Of a stretch of 64,000 nucleotides of DNA, positions 20,394 to 29,130 are shown one piece after another (positions within the stretch are counted from its first letter, which is position 1; every line of letters begins with the position of its first letter). The position numbers and the translations under genes were made by a program. The notes beneath the pieces are model-generated. The model saw only the letters and a list, made by a program, of their open reading frames with translations. It was not told the origin of the DNA and ran no database searches. This DNA comes from Agarivorans aestuarii (lineage in GTDB: Bacteria > Pseudomonadota > Gammaproteobacteria > Enterobacterales > Celerinatantimonadaceae), in assembly GCF_019670125.1 (NCBI RefSeq), contig NZ_AP023033.1, forward strand, positions 3,931,501 through 3,995,500, given 5' to 3'.

Positions 20394-21464
20394 TTAGCTA
20401 TTTTCGCTTAACTCGACGATTTCTTTACGCTTCTTCTCGATCATCTTATCTAGATAACGGATGATCTTTATTTTTCGTAATACCACTTCTTCTAGGTAGC
20501 TAGACACATCAAGTAGTTTTGCTTTTAACTGACTATCACTGATGGCAGCATTACCCATACTGGCAGTAGTATTGGTGCCGTCTTCATATTGGCGTCCCAA
20601 TACTGCATCAATATCCGACACGCCTTGCTGCTCTGGCGTGCCTTGCAAAGAACCAGATAGCTCACCGGCCATTTCTTCAATAACTGCAGCTACGTCTGCT
20701 TGGCTAATCGCGTGTAAATCTTCCAAAAACGCATATAAAAACAGTCGGTCAGCAAAGATATTAATCTTTCGTGGAATACCTTTAGTAAAGTCAGCAATTT
20801 GCTGGAAAATATCATCATCTAACTTAGGGTTTTCATTCCAACCCACCTGCTTGAGGCGGTGCAATATATAACCTTGGGTTTGCTCTGCATCCAAGGGTTT
20901 TAAGTGACAAGATGCGATAATCCGTTGCCTAAACTGCTCCATTTCTGGCAGTTCAATAATTGGCTTAAGCTCTTCCTGCCCAAGTAAGAAACTTTGAAAA
21001 AGAGGTTTGTCGTTGAGTTGAAAGTTAGACAGCATCCGCAGTTCTTCAACGGTTTCTGCTGGCAAATTCTGCGCTTCGTCTACTACCAATAAGGCGCGTT
21101 TACCTTGCTTATTTAAGGTCAGCAAATATTGTTCAAAGCGCTTTAGAATGTCGGCCTTGTTTAGCCCTTCAACATCAATACTGAACTGGGCTGCAACTAA
21201 ACGAACTAATTCATCGGGATTAAGCTTAGTTGTGGCAATTTGAGCAGCCACAATCGAGTCGTCTACCGAGGCTAATAAGCTTCGAGCGATAGTGGTTTTT
21301 CCGGTACCAATTGGCCCCGTTACAACAATGAAGCCTTCACCTTGAGATAAACCATAACGCAGATAAGACACCGCGCGATCATGGTGAGGGCTAGCAAAGA
21401 AAAACTTAGGGTCGGGGCTAAGCTTAAATGGTTTATCACTTAAGCCAAAAAATGATTCATACAT
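20394..21464 (-). CDS. XrtA/PEP-CTERM system-associated ExeA-like ATPase
   Basis: The 356-residue cytoplasmic ATPase matches the TIGR03015 family (putative secretion ATPase, ExeA/GspA-like) in exosortase A loci. The opening MYESFFGLSDKPFKLSPDP is the family signature, Walker A is GPIGTGKTT (about 51-59), and Walker B is ALLVVDEAQN (about 125-134). The end (residues 310-356) is a charged coiled coil. It lies two bases after the outer-membrane protein gene and is probably co-transcribed. Its role in EPS or PEP-CTERM export is inferred from constant co-occurrence. Confidence 0.9.
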   Translation of the reverse strand: MYESFFGLSDKPFKLSPDPKFFFASPHHDRAVSYLRYGLSQGEGFIVVTGPIGTGKTTIARSLLASVDDSIVAAQIATTKLNPDELVRLVAAQFSIDVEGLNKADILKRFEQYLLTLNKQGKRALLVVDEAQNLPAETVEELRMLSNFQLNDKPLFQSFLLGQEELKPIIELPEMEQFRQRIIASCHLKPLDAEQTQGYILHRLKQVGWNENPKLDDDIFQQIADFTKGIPRKINIFADRLFLYAFLEDLHAISQADVAAVIEEMAGELSGSLQGTPEQQGVSDIDAVLGRQYEDGTNTTASMGNAAISDSQLKAKLLDVSSYLEEVVLRKIKIIRYLDKMIEKKRKEIVELSENS

Positions 21465-21466
21465 AC

Positions 21467-22954
21467 TTAAAACTGCTTAGTCGCGTTAATCGATACTCGA
21501 TTTTCGTCATAGGTTCTGCCCACTATGTTGGAGCTACGGTGAGTAAATTGGTAACGATAAGTGAGGAAGAACCCTTCGATGAGGTCTTGATTTAGAGACA
21601 GATCGTAGCGACTGTACTTATCCACTTGGTCGATGCCATTGAGGCGATCAAATGTGTAGTGATCGTAATCAAATGCAAAGGCAATAATCAGCTTACGACT
21701 TAACTTATGGTCTAAGCTAATTCCGCCACCATAAGTAGTGTCTTTGACAAAATCTGTTACATCACGCAAGCCTTCACGGGTTTGGTGGCGCAACTCAAAA
21801 TCAAGTCCAGAACGGCGTAGGTCTAAGCCGGTATTCCATCTAAGGGTTTTATCAAGCTTTTGCTCTTCTACACTGTCACCTTCAACAAAGAAACGACGGT
21901 CGAAGCTGGTAGGTTCTTCTATGTAGCTAATGTCGGTACTAATACGACGCTTTTGGTGGAAGAAGGTGAATTCATAGGCATCACCATAAAAACGCTTACT
22001 ATATTCAAAAAATAATTTGGTTCGACGATTGGGTTCGAGATTAACCGCAGCCCCCACATAATCTTCGTTTTTATCTTTATCTAAAGAGAAGTTATAACTC
22101 AGTTCGAAGTAGCTTAAGCGGGAACGGAAGTAACGAACTGCTGGCCCCCAGCTCTCTGACTCACCCACCTTTTCCGATGAGCTAACACCTTGCAAGTAAC
22201 TCTCTGCGTAGTAGCGAATAAAGGGGCTGAAGCCAGAACGTTGCTGCAAGCCCAACTCACCTTTATATTTAATGCTTTCTGTTTCTGAAGAGTTACCACG
22301 GGCTTCGCGGCGAATGTAGCTAGAGTCAATTAACCAAAATACTGAGTTTACCTTCTGGCCATTTTTAAACAGCAGTGATGCGTCATAATCGTTGTTATTA
22401 CCACGTTCATCTTCATAACGGTATAAGCTACTGGCAACTCGAGCGTTAAGATCTACCCATTTACGTGGGTTTGATTGATAATTTAAACCAAGGCCTAACT
22501 CACTGCCCTGAATCAAATCTCCAGAAATCACATCGGTAATCGCATTGCTACTCACCTCTGCCGGCAAAATATCAACAGATGCAACAGCATCGATGCTAAA
22601 GCCGGATTGTCCCAGCTTTTTATCGCCAGTAAAATCTAGCTCGTGGTAAAGCTTATTTTTTTCGGAGTCGTAAGAGTGGTAGGTTTGTCTTGCCCGATAA
22701 TCAAGAGAGAGTTCGCCGTCTTTACCAATAACTTCAGAGACAATACCCGCTGACAAAATACCAATTTCACCAGACTCTGGCGCTTCTTCAGTAAGGCCTG
22801 CATTATCGGTGTAAACCAGCTCTGCGCCAATTTCTGGGCGAAACTCTACCTCTGCGGCATTAACCGAGCTTGATATTCCAACAGCAATAGCAAGCGCAAC
22901 AACTGCCCTAAGCGCTGCGTTCTTCCTCATATCCATAGCCATATCCGTAGCCAT
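21467..22954 (-). CDS. XrtA/PEP-CTERM system-associated outer-membrane beta-barrel protein
   Basis: The product (up to 495 residues) matches TIGR03016 outer-membrane proteins found beside exosortase A. The signal peptide is MRKNAALRAVVALAIAVG... with cleavage near VNA. The rest is long alternating strands with frequent aromatic ends (Tyr, Phe, Arg-rich) and a terminal Phe (NATKQF), as in outer-membrane barrels. Three in-frame ATGs (22942, 22936, 22930) follow the first; the last gives the cleanest signal peptide, so the true start may be 22930. All overlap the 3' end of the autokinase gene. It is proposed to act in EPS passage. Confidence 0.85.
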   Translation of the reverse strand: MATDMAMDMRKNAALRAVVALAIAVGISSSVNAAEVEFRPEIGAELVYTDNAGLTEEAPESGEIGILSAGIVSEVIGKDGELSLDYRARQTYHSYDSEKNKLYHELDFTGDKKLGQSGFSIDAVASVDILPAEVSSNAITDVISGDLIQGSELGLGLNYQSNPRKWVDLNARVASSLYRYEDERGNNNDYDASLLFKNGQKVNSVFWLIDSSYIRREARGNSSETESIKYKGELGLQQRSGFSPFIRYYAESYLQGVSSSEKVGESESWGPAVRYFRSRLSYFELSYNFSLDKDKNEDYVGAAVNLEPNRRTKLFFEYSKRFYGDAYEFTFFHQKRRISTDISYIEEPTSFDRRFFVEGDSVEEQKLDKTLRWNTGLDLRRSGLDFELRHQTREGLRDVTDFVKDTTYGGGISLDHKLSRKLIIAFAFDYDHYTFDRLNGIDQVDKYSRYDLSLNQDLIEGFFLTYRYQFTHRSSNIVGRTYDENRVSINATKQF

Positions 22955-23801
22955 ATCCGTAAGTCCCTGTTTTGCCGTGCACTGCTTTATTCAATACATA
23001 TCCGATTGCCAGCTCATCGCTAAATTGCGATACAGCAGATCTAATCGCAGCGAGCTTGGTGCCATCTTGTTCCACTACCACCACCGCTTGTCCAATGAAG
23101 TTAGACAATACCACCGTTTCGTTTACCCCGAGTACAGGAGGGCTATCAAACAACACAACTCGGTCGGAATAACGGCTATTTAGCTCTTCAGTAAGAGAAC
23201 GCATTTTGTCACTAGCCAATAGTTCATTGCTCAGGTGGTGTGGCATGCCTGCTGGCATAATTCTTAAATTAGGTATATTGGTGTGATAGATAACATCAGC
23301 AATGTCATCGGTTTCGCCCAGTAGATACTCCATCAAGCCCATGTGTTGACCAATACCCAAGGTTTTACTCACGGTTGGCTTTAACACATCTGAATCAATC
23401 AGCAGTACTGTTTTATCCTTTTCCAAGGCTAAGCTCAGCGCTAAGTTAATAGAGGTAAATGTTTTACCTTCACCCGGGTTAGCACTAGTAACCATGATCA
23501 AGTTACTTTTATTTTGCGGAATTAAACCTGGCTCAAAAGCATTTTTAATCAGCTTTCGTTTAATGCTTCGGTACTCATCACTGAGCATTCTAGTTTCGCG
23601 TGAACGAACACCAGACAGCATACCCAATCGATTTAAAACCGCAGAATCAATTTGTAGTACTGGCTTATCACCCATTTCTATAGAGGGGTCACTGCTAGCC
23701 GCCGCTTGGTTTCGTTCGGCAGTCTCAAGCTGTTCACTATTCTCTTGTTTAGCTCGGGCTTGTTTAGCAAGCTTGCCCATTGCTTTTTCTATGGTACTCA
23801 T
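22908..23801 (-). CDS. XrtA-associated tyrosine autokinase (BY-kinase)
   Basis: The 297-residue cytoplasmic BY-kinase (TIGR03018 type) controls EPS polymerisation together with the membrane chain-length protein. Walker A is PGEGKTFTS, the A' motif is VLLIDSDVLKPTVS, and Walker B is VVLFDSPPV. The C-terminus is an alternating Gly-Tyr tail (KTGTYGYGYGYGYGYEEE) that supplies the tyrosine cluster for trans-autophosphorylation. The tail is encoded by near-perfect 12-bp repeats. The gene overlaps the upstream chain-length gene by four bases and the next gene by up to 47 bases. Confidence 0.92.
   Translation of the reverse strand: MSTIEKAMGKLAKQARAKQENSEQLETAERNQAAASSDPSIEMGDKPVLQIDSAVLNRLGMLSGVRSRETRMLSDEYRSIKRKLIKNAFEPGLIPQNKSNLIMVTSANPGEGKTFTSINLALSLALEKDKTVLLIDSDVLKPTVSKTLGIGQHMGLMEYLLGETDDIADVIYHTNIPNLRIMPAGMPHHLSNELLASDKMRSLTEELNSRYSDRVVLFDSPPVLGVNETVVLSNFIGQAVVVVEQDGTKLAAIRSAVSQFSDELAIGYVLNKAVHGKTGTYGYGYGYGYGYEEERSA
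22928..22963 (-). repeat. 12-bp tandem repeat coding the Gly-Tyr tail
   Basis: Three consecutive 12-mers, CATATCCATAGC, CATATCCGTAGC and CATATCCGTAAG on the plus strand, encode (GY)n in the autokinase frame. In another frame the same bases encode the first residues (MATDMAMDM) of the next gene. Expansion by one unit would add two GY pairs and lengthen the other N-terminus by four residues without a frameshift. Confidence 0.85.
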
Positions 23802-25354
23802 AGCAATCCACCTAAACCGGTAATTATTTTACTGTGTAAACTGGGCAGTAAGTTGATCACCATAAAGCCAACAAAACCACACAATAAAACCGCGTTTGAC
23901 AACACAAATAAACGCATCTTGCGCTTTTCCACTTTCATCAAGCCGGAGCTTTCTGTGGCAGAGACCACACCTAATACAGGATAACCCGTTTGTTGATACA
24001 ATTGCTGAATACTTGAAACAACTGGATTTACTTGGCTAAAGGCCAGCGACAAACCAACGCCAACAGCTAGGGCAAAGATCAACACACCAGCAATCAATAA
24101 AGGGCGCTTGGGACCAGAAGGCTCCAGGGGAACTCTCGGCGCATCAATAACCCTAAACTTAATGTCGTCAGTGGTTTTACCGGCACTTTGTGAAATAAGC
24201 GCGCTTTCTCTTCGAGACAGCAAATCTTCATACTTAGACTTGGTAATCTCATAATTACGGTTAAGGCCTGTAAGCTTTGCTTCTACATCAGGAACCTGAC
24301 GTAACTGCTCTTCTAAGTCATCAACTTTGTCCGAGTGTCTCTGCTCACGCACCTTAAGTGAAGCTACATCGTTTTCAATTTGACTTACTGTAATTTTAAG
24401 ATCTTGATAGATAACTGATTCAGAGGCTATAGCTGCAGGCGTTTTAGCTGTAATCAGGGCGTTGTCTTTTTGCTTTTGCAAAGAAGCCAGCTGACGTTGC
24501 ACTTCTACTACATCAGGATGGCGCTCGGTATAGCGCAGTAATAAGTCGTCCAAGCGAGTTTGCATGGAGAGAATACGGTCATCAAACTCTGTGCGAACCC
24601 GCGCGGTTTGTTGTGAGGCTAAGACCTCTTCACTAGCTAATTGCGCTCTAGCCGACACCAGTTTGGTTTCGGCTTCACTAAGTTGTAAACGAGTTTCTTC
24701 CAGCTGCTTCTTAACGTTCTCAAGATTACTGTAGTAAGTAGACTCTTTACCGGGCAGGAAGGCTGTGTACTCCTGCTTGAAAGAAGCCAGACGTTTTTCC
24801 GCTTCAATCAAGCGCGTCTCGTATTCTTCTATCTGCTGATTAATAAATGAGTTGGCGGTGTCGGTATCTTGTCGTTTTTCCCCAAGAGTATTTTCAACAA
24901 ATACATCCAAGGCGGCTTGCACTACATCACGGACATATTGTGGGGAATCTGCTTCAAAACTGATAGTGTAAAGATTTTCTCTACGAGTTTTATCGATTTC
25001 GATAGTCTCTTTCAAATCATCTAACAACTCATCATATTCAGTGCTGTTATTCACCCGTACATCAGCATCACTAGCCCGAGCGATCTTTTCTAAGTTAGCC
25101 CGGCTCAACAGAGTTTTTACCATCATCGCCAACTCCTGACTAGGATCGGTTTGAATAGCTAACCCTTTAAGTAGAGGCTGCAATAATGAGCGAGTATCTG
25201 CGTAAACCCTAGCCTCGGCAGTGTATTGATTTGGCATCAATGTCACGGCTATCCAGCCAATAGGACAAATAATCCACAGAGCGATTAAAATATAACGGCG
25301 CTTTAACCATACCCCTCGTAGGTATTGCAGAAAGTCCTCAATTAAATCTTGCAT
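23798..25354 (-). CDS. XrtA system polysaccharide chain-length determinant (Wzz/GumC-like)
   Basis: The 518-residue inner-membrane co-polymerase (TIGR03007 type) sets EPS chain length and docks the BY-kinase. The Wzz domain starts at the first membrane segment (about residues 20-40), a long periplasmic coiled-coil region (about 170-390) follows, and the proline-rich motif PRVPLEPSGPKRPLL precedes the second segment (about 428-450). A third hydrophobic stretch lies near the end (LFVLSNAVLLCGFVGFMVI). Its stop overlaps the kinase start by four bases, and the Wza-like gene lies 17 bp upstream. Confidence 0.93.
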   Translation of the reverse strand: MQDLIEDFLQYLRGVWLKRRYILIALWIICPIGWIAVTLMPNQYTAEARVYADTRSLLQPLLKGLAIQTDPSQELAMMVKTLLSRANLEKIARASDADVRVNNSTEYDELLDDLKETIEIDKTRRENLYTISFEADSPQYVRDVVQAALDVFVENTLGEKRQDTDTANSFINQQIEEYETRLIEAEKRLASFKQEYTAFLPGKESTYYSNLENVKKQLEETRLQLSEAETKLVSARAQLASEEVLASQQTARVRTEFDDRILSMQTRLDDLLLRYTERHPDVVEVQRQLASLQKQKDNALITAKTPAAIASESVIYQDLKITVSQIENDVASLKVREQRHSDKVDDLEEQLRQVPDVEAKLTGLNRNYEITKSKYEDLLSRRESALISQSAGKTTDDIKFRVIDAPRVPLEPSGPKRPLLIAGVLIFALAVGVGLSLAFSQVNPVVSSIQQLYQQTGYPVLGVVSATESSGLMKVEKRKMRLFVLSNAVLLCGFVGFMVINLLPSLHSKIITGLGGLL

Positions 25355-25371
25355 TTATACGACTACTCCGA

Positions 25372-26013
25372 CTAAAACCATGCTTCTGGGATAATGATAA
25401 TATCACCAGGAAGAACATCCACATTGGCTTCAATCTCACCGTCTTGAATCAATTTACCAACAAGTACTTTATAAGAACGCTGTTCACCGCTAACCACTCG
25501 AACTAAGCGGGCGTTATCGCCATCAGCATACTCAGTTAGGCCGCCTACCTGAATCATCACATCAAGCAGCGTCATATCTTCACGATAGTTAATTGCTTGA
25601 GGCTCGAAAGCTTCACCGATGACTCTAACCTGCTCACTAAATGGTCCAATAAAGCCTTCAACTGTTACAGTCACAATCGGATCACGAATGAACTCTGATA
25701 ACTCCGACTCAATCAGACGAGCCAATTCAGTAGGCGTTTTTCCCGACACCTCTAAGTCTTCAACTAGGGAGGTAGACACCATGCCGTCTGGACGCACAAT
25801 GAAGGTGCCCGATATTTCAGGGTTACGCCATACAAAGATGTTGAGTTCATCTCCGGGGCCAATCAAATATTTGTAATCAGCCGGGTTAGCAGTAAGCGAC
25901 GGATGAACCGACGCGCCAGGTAAAGCAGGTAGGTTGTTCGAGCAAGCGGTTAGGAAAAGTCCTATCGCCATAAACGAGAGCAATTTAATTACTACTTGAT
26001 TGAGTTTTTTCAT
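25372..26013 (-). CDS. XrtA/PEP-CTERM system exopolysaccharide export lipoprotein (Wza-like)
   Basis: This lipoprotein (213 residues from the chosen start) belongs to the TIGR03027 family of Wza-like exporters. The lipobox ends at LTACS, followed by the polysaccharide export domain (YLIGPGDELNIFVWRNPEISG) and a SLBB repeat (VRVIGEAFEPQAINYREDMTLLDVM, given over two strands). It is shorter than Wza, as usual in exosortase loci. ATG at 26013 is preferred over 26025 because GGAC sits eight bases upstream and the signal peptide then begins with MKKLN. It heads the minus-strand export operon. Confidence 0.9.
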   Translation of the reverse strand: MKKLNQVVIKLLSFMAIGLFLTACSNNLPALPGASVHPSLTANPADYKYLIGPGDELNIFVWRNPEISGTFIVRPDGMVSTSLVEDLEVSGKTPTELARLIESELSEFIRDPIVTVTVEGFIGPFSEQVRVIGEAFEPQAINYREDMTLLDVMIQVGGLTEYADGDNARLVRVVSGEQRSYKVLVGKLIQDGEIEANVDVLPGDIIIIPEAWF

Positions 26014-26295
26014 AGCACTGTCCATTTCGCTGAGAGTCCATCAAAGTAACATTGATTGAGGTAATCCTTTTTTCCATGATAGTGTGCGAGCGCGCATGTT
26101 GTAAATCTCTTGAGCTAAATAGTTTTAATATATCGACATTTATCTACTGGCTGTTGGAAATGTAAAGCGTCGGTAACAAACTTAGGTTTAACTAGCTGAG
26201 CACAAGTTACACCGATTTTTTGTAGCCCTGCGACTAAATCTCGGTATACTGATTAGTCTTAAAACTATTTTTATATCTTGTTTCAAGGAAGAAGC
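26014..26295. promoter_or_regulatory. Divergent regulatory region between EPS export and epsB-xrtA operons
   Basis: About 280 bp separate the two divergent operons. On the plus strand TATACT (26245-26250) is a reasonable -10 box with TTGTAG 19 bases upstream, a poor spacing. No -24/-12 element fits either direction. An imperfect GC-rich palindrome (TGCGAGCGCGCA) lies near 26087. I see no gene here. Confidence 0.35.
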
Positions 26296-27699
26296 GTGGC
26301 TGGCTCGAAATTTCATAATCTAGATCCCGGTAGTAGAGCGATCATTCTTGCCGAATTTTTACTTCTCATTGGGGTTTTCGTCATTGGTGTTGAACTTCTC
26401 CGCTTTAGCGGCTTTGAAGGAATCCCGGCCTATGGCGAAGGAATACTCTTATTACACTGTTTGGCATTTACCTTCCCAATACAACTGTCAATATTGTCAG
26501 TTGGCTTATATAACCAAAAGATTCGCGAAACTTTTCGAGGGGTAATACGCCGCCTATTGGTAAGCATTGCCTTAGGTTACTTCATATCTTCTGTTATTTA
26601 CGTACTTACGCCCTTAGATGTTCTGCCAGGTAACTTCCGCGAACTGCTTTACGCTGCAGTAATGATAGGCTTAACCACCATTCGTTACTTTGCGCTTAAA
26701 ATGCAATACGAGCATATGGGCCGCAAACGAATTTTGGTATTAGGCGCCGGTGAACGCGCCAGTATTATTGAAAAACGTATGCGCCGTAAATCTGACCGAG
26801 TAAGCTTCGAAATGGCCGGTTTCATTCGTATGCCTGGTGATTCTGATGACGGTATTCAACGCGAAACGATTTTAGAGCTAGACCAACCCTTGGAGTCATT
26901 TGTTCTTGCCAACGGCGTAGAAGAAATAGTGATTGCAGCCGATGAGCGACGCGCTAACTTGCCGGTTGATAGTTTATTTTTATGTAAACTGCGTGGCGTT
27001 GAAATCACCGACATTATCGACTTCATCGAGCGTGAATCGGGACAAATTGCAGTAAACCTTATCTATCCTTCATGGGTGATTTACAGCAATGGTTTCCACT
27101 CAACCAACTACTTACGTAGCTCTTTAGACTGGGTATGTAACACTTTCTTAGGCTTGATTGTATTGTTCCTCACTTGGCCATTGATGCTAATTACCGTCAT
27201 CATGATTAAGTTAGAAGAAGGTATTCGAGCACCAGTGCTCTACTCACAAGAGCGCATTGGTTTAAACGGGCAACCATTTAATATCTACAAGTTCCGCAGT
27301 ATGCGTACCGACGCTGAAAAAGATGGCGCCAAATGGGCTCAAAAAGAAGATCCACGAGTTACTAAAGTGGGTAACTTTATTCGTAAATACCGCGTGGACG
27401 AACTGCCACAAATTTATAACGTATTAGTGGGTGATATGGGATTTGTAGGCCCTCGACCAGAGCGCCCTGCCTTTGTAAAAGAATTGGTATTATCGATTCC
27501 TTATTACAACCAGCGCCACAACGTTAAACCAGGCTTAACTGGCTGGGCACAGCTTAAGTACCCATATGGCAGTACTGAAGCTGATGCACTTGAGAAGCTA
27601 AAGTTTGACCTTTACTACATCAAACACAGAAGCTTCCTGCTCGACCTTTTAATTCTAGTGCGCACCGCAGAAATTATTTTGTTCGGTAAAGGACGCTAA
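26296..27699 (+). CDS. XrtA/PEP-CTERM system initiating sugar transferase (EpsB/TIGR03013 type)
   Basis: This polyprenyl-phosphate glycosyl-1-phosphate transferase should start EPS repeat-unit synthesis by loading the first sugar-phosphate onto undecaprenyl phosphate. Four N-terminal membrane segments and a CoA-binding-like domain (ILVLGAGERASIIEKR) precede a fifth segment and the catalytic bacterial sugar transferase domain (YSQERIGLNGQPF, YKFRSMRTDAE, then VDELPQIYNVLVGDM). GTG at 26296 is preferred because AAGGAA lies five bases upstream; an in-frame TTG at 26278 lacks one. Length from GTG is 467. xrtA follows after three bases. Confidence 0.92.
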   Translation: MAGSKFHNLDPGSRAIILAEFLLLIGVFVIGVELLRFSGFEGIPAYGEGILLLHCLAFTFPIQLSILSVGLYNQKIRETFRGVIRRLLVSIALGYFISSVIYVLTPLDVLPGNFRELLYAAVMIGLTTIRYFALKMQYEHMGRKRILVLGAGERASIIEKRMRRKSDRVSFEMAGFIRMPGDSDDGIQRETILELDQPLESFVLANGVEEIVIAADERRANLPVDSLFLCKLRGVEITDIIDFIERESGQIAVNLIYPSWVIYSNGFHSTNYLRSSLDWVCNTFLGLIVLFLTWPLMLITVIMIKLEEGIRAPVLYSQERIGLNGQPFNIYKFRSMRTDAEKDGAKWAQKEDPRVTKVGNFIRKYRVDELPQIYNVLVGDMGFVGPRPERPAFVKELVLSIPYYNQRHNVKPGLTGWAQLKYPYGSTEADALEKLKFDLYYIKHRSFLLDLLILVRTAEIILFGKGR

Positions 27700-27702
27700 T
27701 CT

Positions 27703-29127
27703 TTGGTAGCGACAGGGCCAAGCAGCAAACTAGACAACAGCGGCTTACTTCAAGCTGCTGTTGTTCTAGGTATTACAGCCTTAGTTGCTTTGCTCTTTTG
27801 GCCGGTAGTATTAGATATTTGGCGCTATAGTTTTGATGATGGTACCTACTCACATGCATTCTTAATCCCAATTGTTGCTCTGTATGTGCTTTACGATTGC
27901 CGCCAACAACTGCAGTTTCGCCAAGGAGCAAGCTTGTGGTTAGTATTGTTAATTGCCAGTTTAGCCATAGAGTTGCTACTTTACCTAAGCCAAATTAGCT
28001 TGCCAGTTAGAGCGCTATTACCCTTTGTGTTGCTGTTCAGTTTACTAAGTGTTTTTAAGCATCATAAAAGCCTTTATATATATGCTTTAGTTCTGCTATT
28101 TGCCACACCGATTTGGGGTATTTTGTCGCCGCCCTTGCAAAGCTTATCGACCAATGTTGTAGAAATGGTAATGGCTTACACCCATGTACCGACTTACTTT
28201 GAAGGCAATGTAGTATCTATTCCTTCAGGGCAGTTTGAAATAGCCAATGGCTGCAGCGGTTTACGCTACTTTATTACTTCTTTATTTTTGTGTTTGTTGT
28301 ACATCTATTTCAACATTCGCAGTGTAAAAAATGCCGCCATGTTTTTTGTTATTTGCATGCTTGGCGCATTAATCGTTAACTGGGTTCGCATCATCACTAT
28401 CATTTTGATAGGTCATGAAACCCAAATGCAAAGTGAAATAATATACGACCACAATAATCTAGGTTGGTATCTCTATATTCCCTATTTGTTATTGGCATTT
28501 TTTGTAGGCGGAAAGCTATCTAGCGAGTTAATGGTTCAAGCCAAGGTAGATCAAGCTGACGGCCCTCCGCTTCGCGGTTTAGTCTTTGTTATTTTGGCTT
28601 TATTGATTTTTTCACCAAGCTTAATTGATTGGCCAGTATGGGATGCCAATAAGTTAAATACCGAAGACATTAAAGCAACAACTAGCTACCATCCAGCCCT
28701 TCAAGTGGCTCAGTACCAGTCTGTGGAGCAGCAAAGCCTTAGCGTTAATCAAATAGAGCTTAATTATTGGGTGTTTTTGTTTAGCGGCTTAGGCTTAGAC
28801 AATAAAGCCTCATTTTATCTAAACGAAGTGGTACCAGAGAACCTGCGCATTGATCACTCAGAAACTGAGCAAGCAATTAACTTTGTTTATTTCCGTTCAG
28901 CAGCCAACCGACCAGCCTTGCTTGCTTATAGCTATGCTAGTGACAGCGGGTTACAGCCGCTAAGAACCCATTTAAAGAGACAAAAACTAAGCAACATAAT
29001 GAACGGAAACCGTAGCACTGCTATTTTGGCTTACAGTGCTCAATGCCCAAGAGAAAGCTGTAAGCTTACAAAAAAGATATTAAGCGAACAGATTCACACT
29101 CAATTCAATAATTTGTCTTTAAACTAA
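27703..29127 (+). CDS. xrtA: Exosortase A (XrtA) with C-terminal EpsI-like domain
   Basis: Exosortase A is the membrane cysteine transpeptidase-like enzyme that processes PEP-CTERM proteins. About eight membrane segments cover residues 15-275. The catalytic triad is visible: Cys184 in IANGCSGLRYF, Arg229 in VNWVRI and His250 in YDHNNLGWY. Residues about 330-474 form a soluble EpsI-like domain, the usual fusion in XrtA. The start is TTG at 27703, nine bases after AAAGGA; no ATG lies nearby. It forms a two-gene operon with the sugar transferase and ends four bases from a convergent glycosyltransferase. Confidence 0.94.
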   Translation: MVATGPSSKLDNSGLLQAAVVLGITALVALLFWPVVLDIWRYSFDDGTYSHAFLIPIVALYVLYDCRQQLQFRQGASLWLVLLIASLAIELLLYLSQISLPVRALLPFVLLFSLLSVFKHHKSLYIYALVLLFATPIWGILSPPLQSLSTNVVEMVMAYTHVPTYFEGNVVSIPSGQFEIANGCSGLRYFITSLFLCLLYIYFNIRSVKNAAMFFVICMLGALIVNWVRIITIILIGHETQMQSEIIYDHNNLGWYLYIPYLLLAFFVGGKLSSELMVQAKVDQADGPPLRGLVFVILALLIFSPSLIDWPVWDANKLNTEDIKATTSYHPALQVAQYQSVEQQSLSVNQIELNYWVFLFSGLGLDNKASFYLNEVVPENLRIDHSETEQAINFVYFRSAANRPALLAYSYASDSGLQPLRTHLKRQKLSNIMNGNRSTAILAYSAQCPRESCKLTKKILSEQIHTQFNNLSLN

Positions 29128-29130
29128 GGA

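Noticed and set aside
26150-26180. TGG...GC and ATGTAAA strings upstream of the sugar transferase gene
   Set aside because: The GG and GC are one base too close for a sigma-54 promoter, and the ATGTAAA match does not continue into the GACA half.
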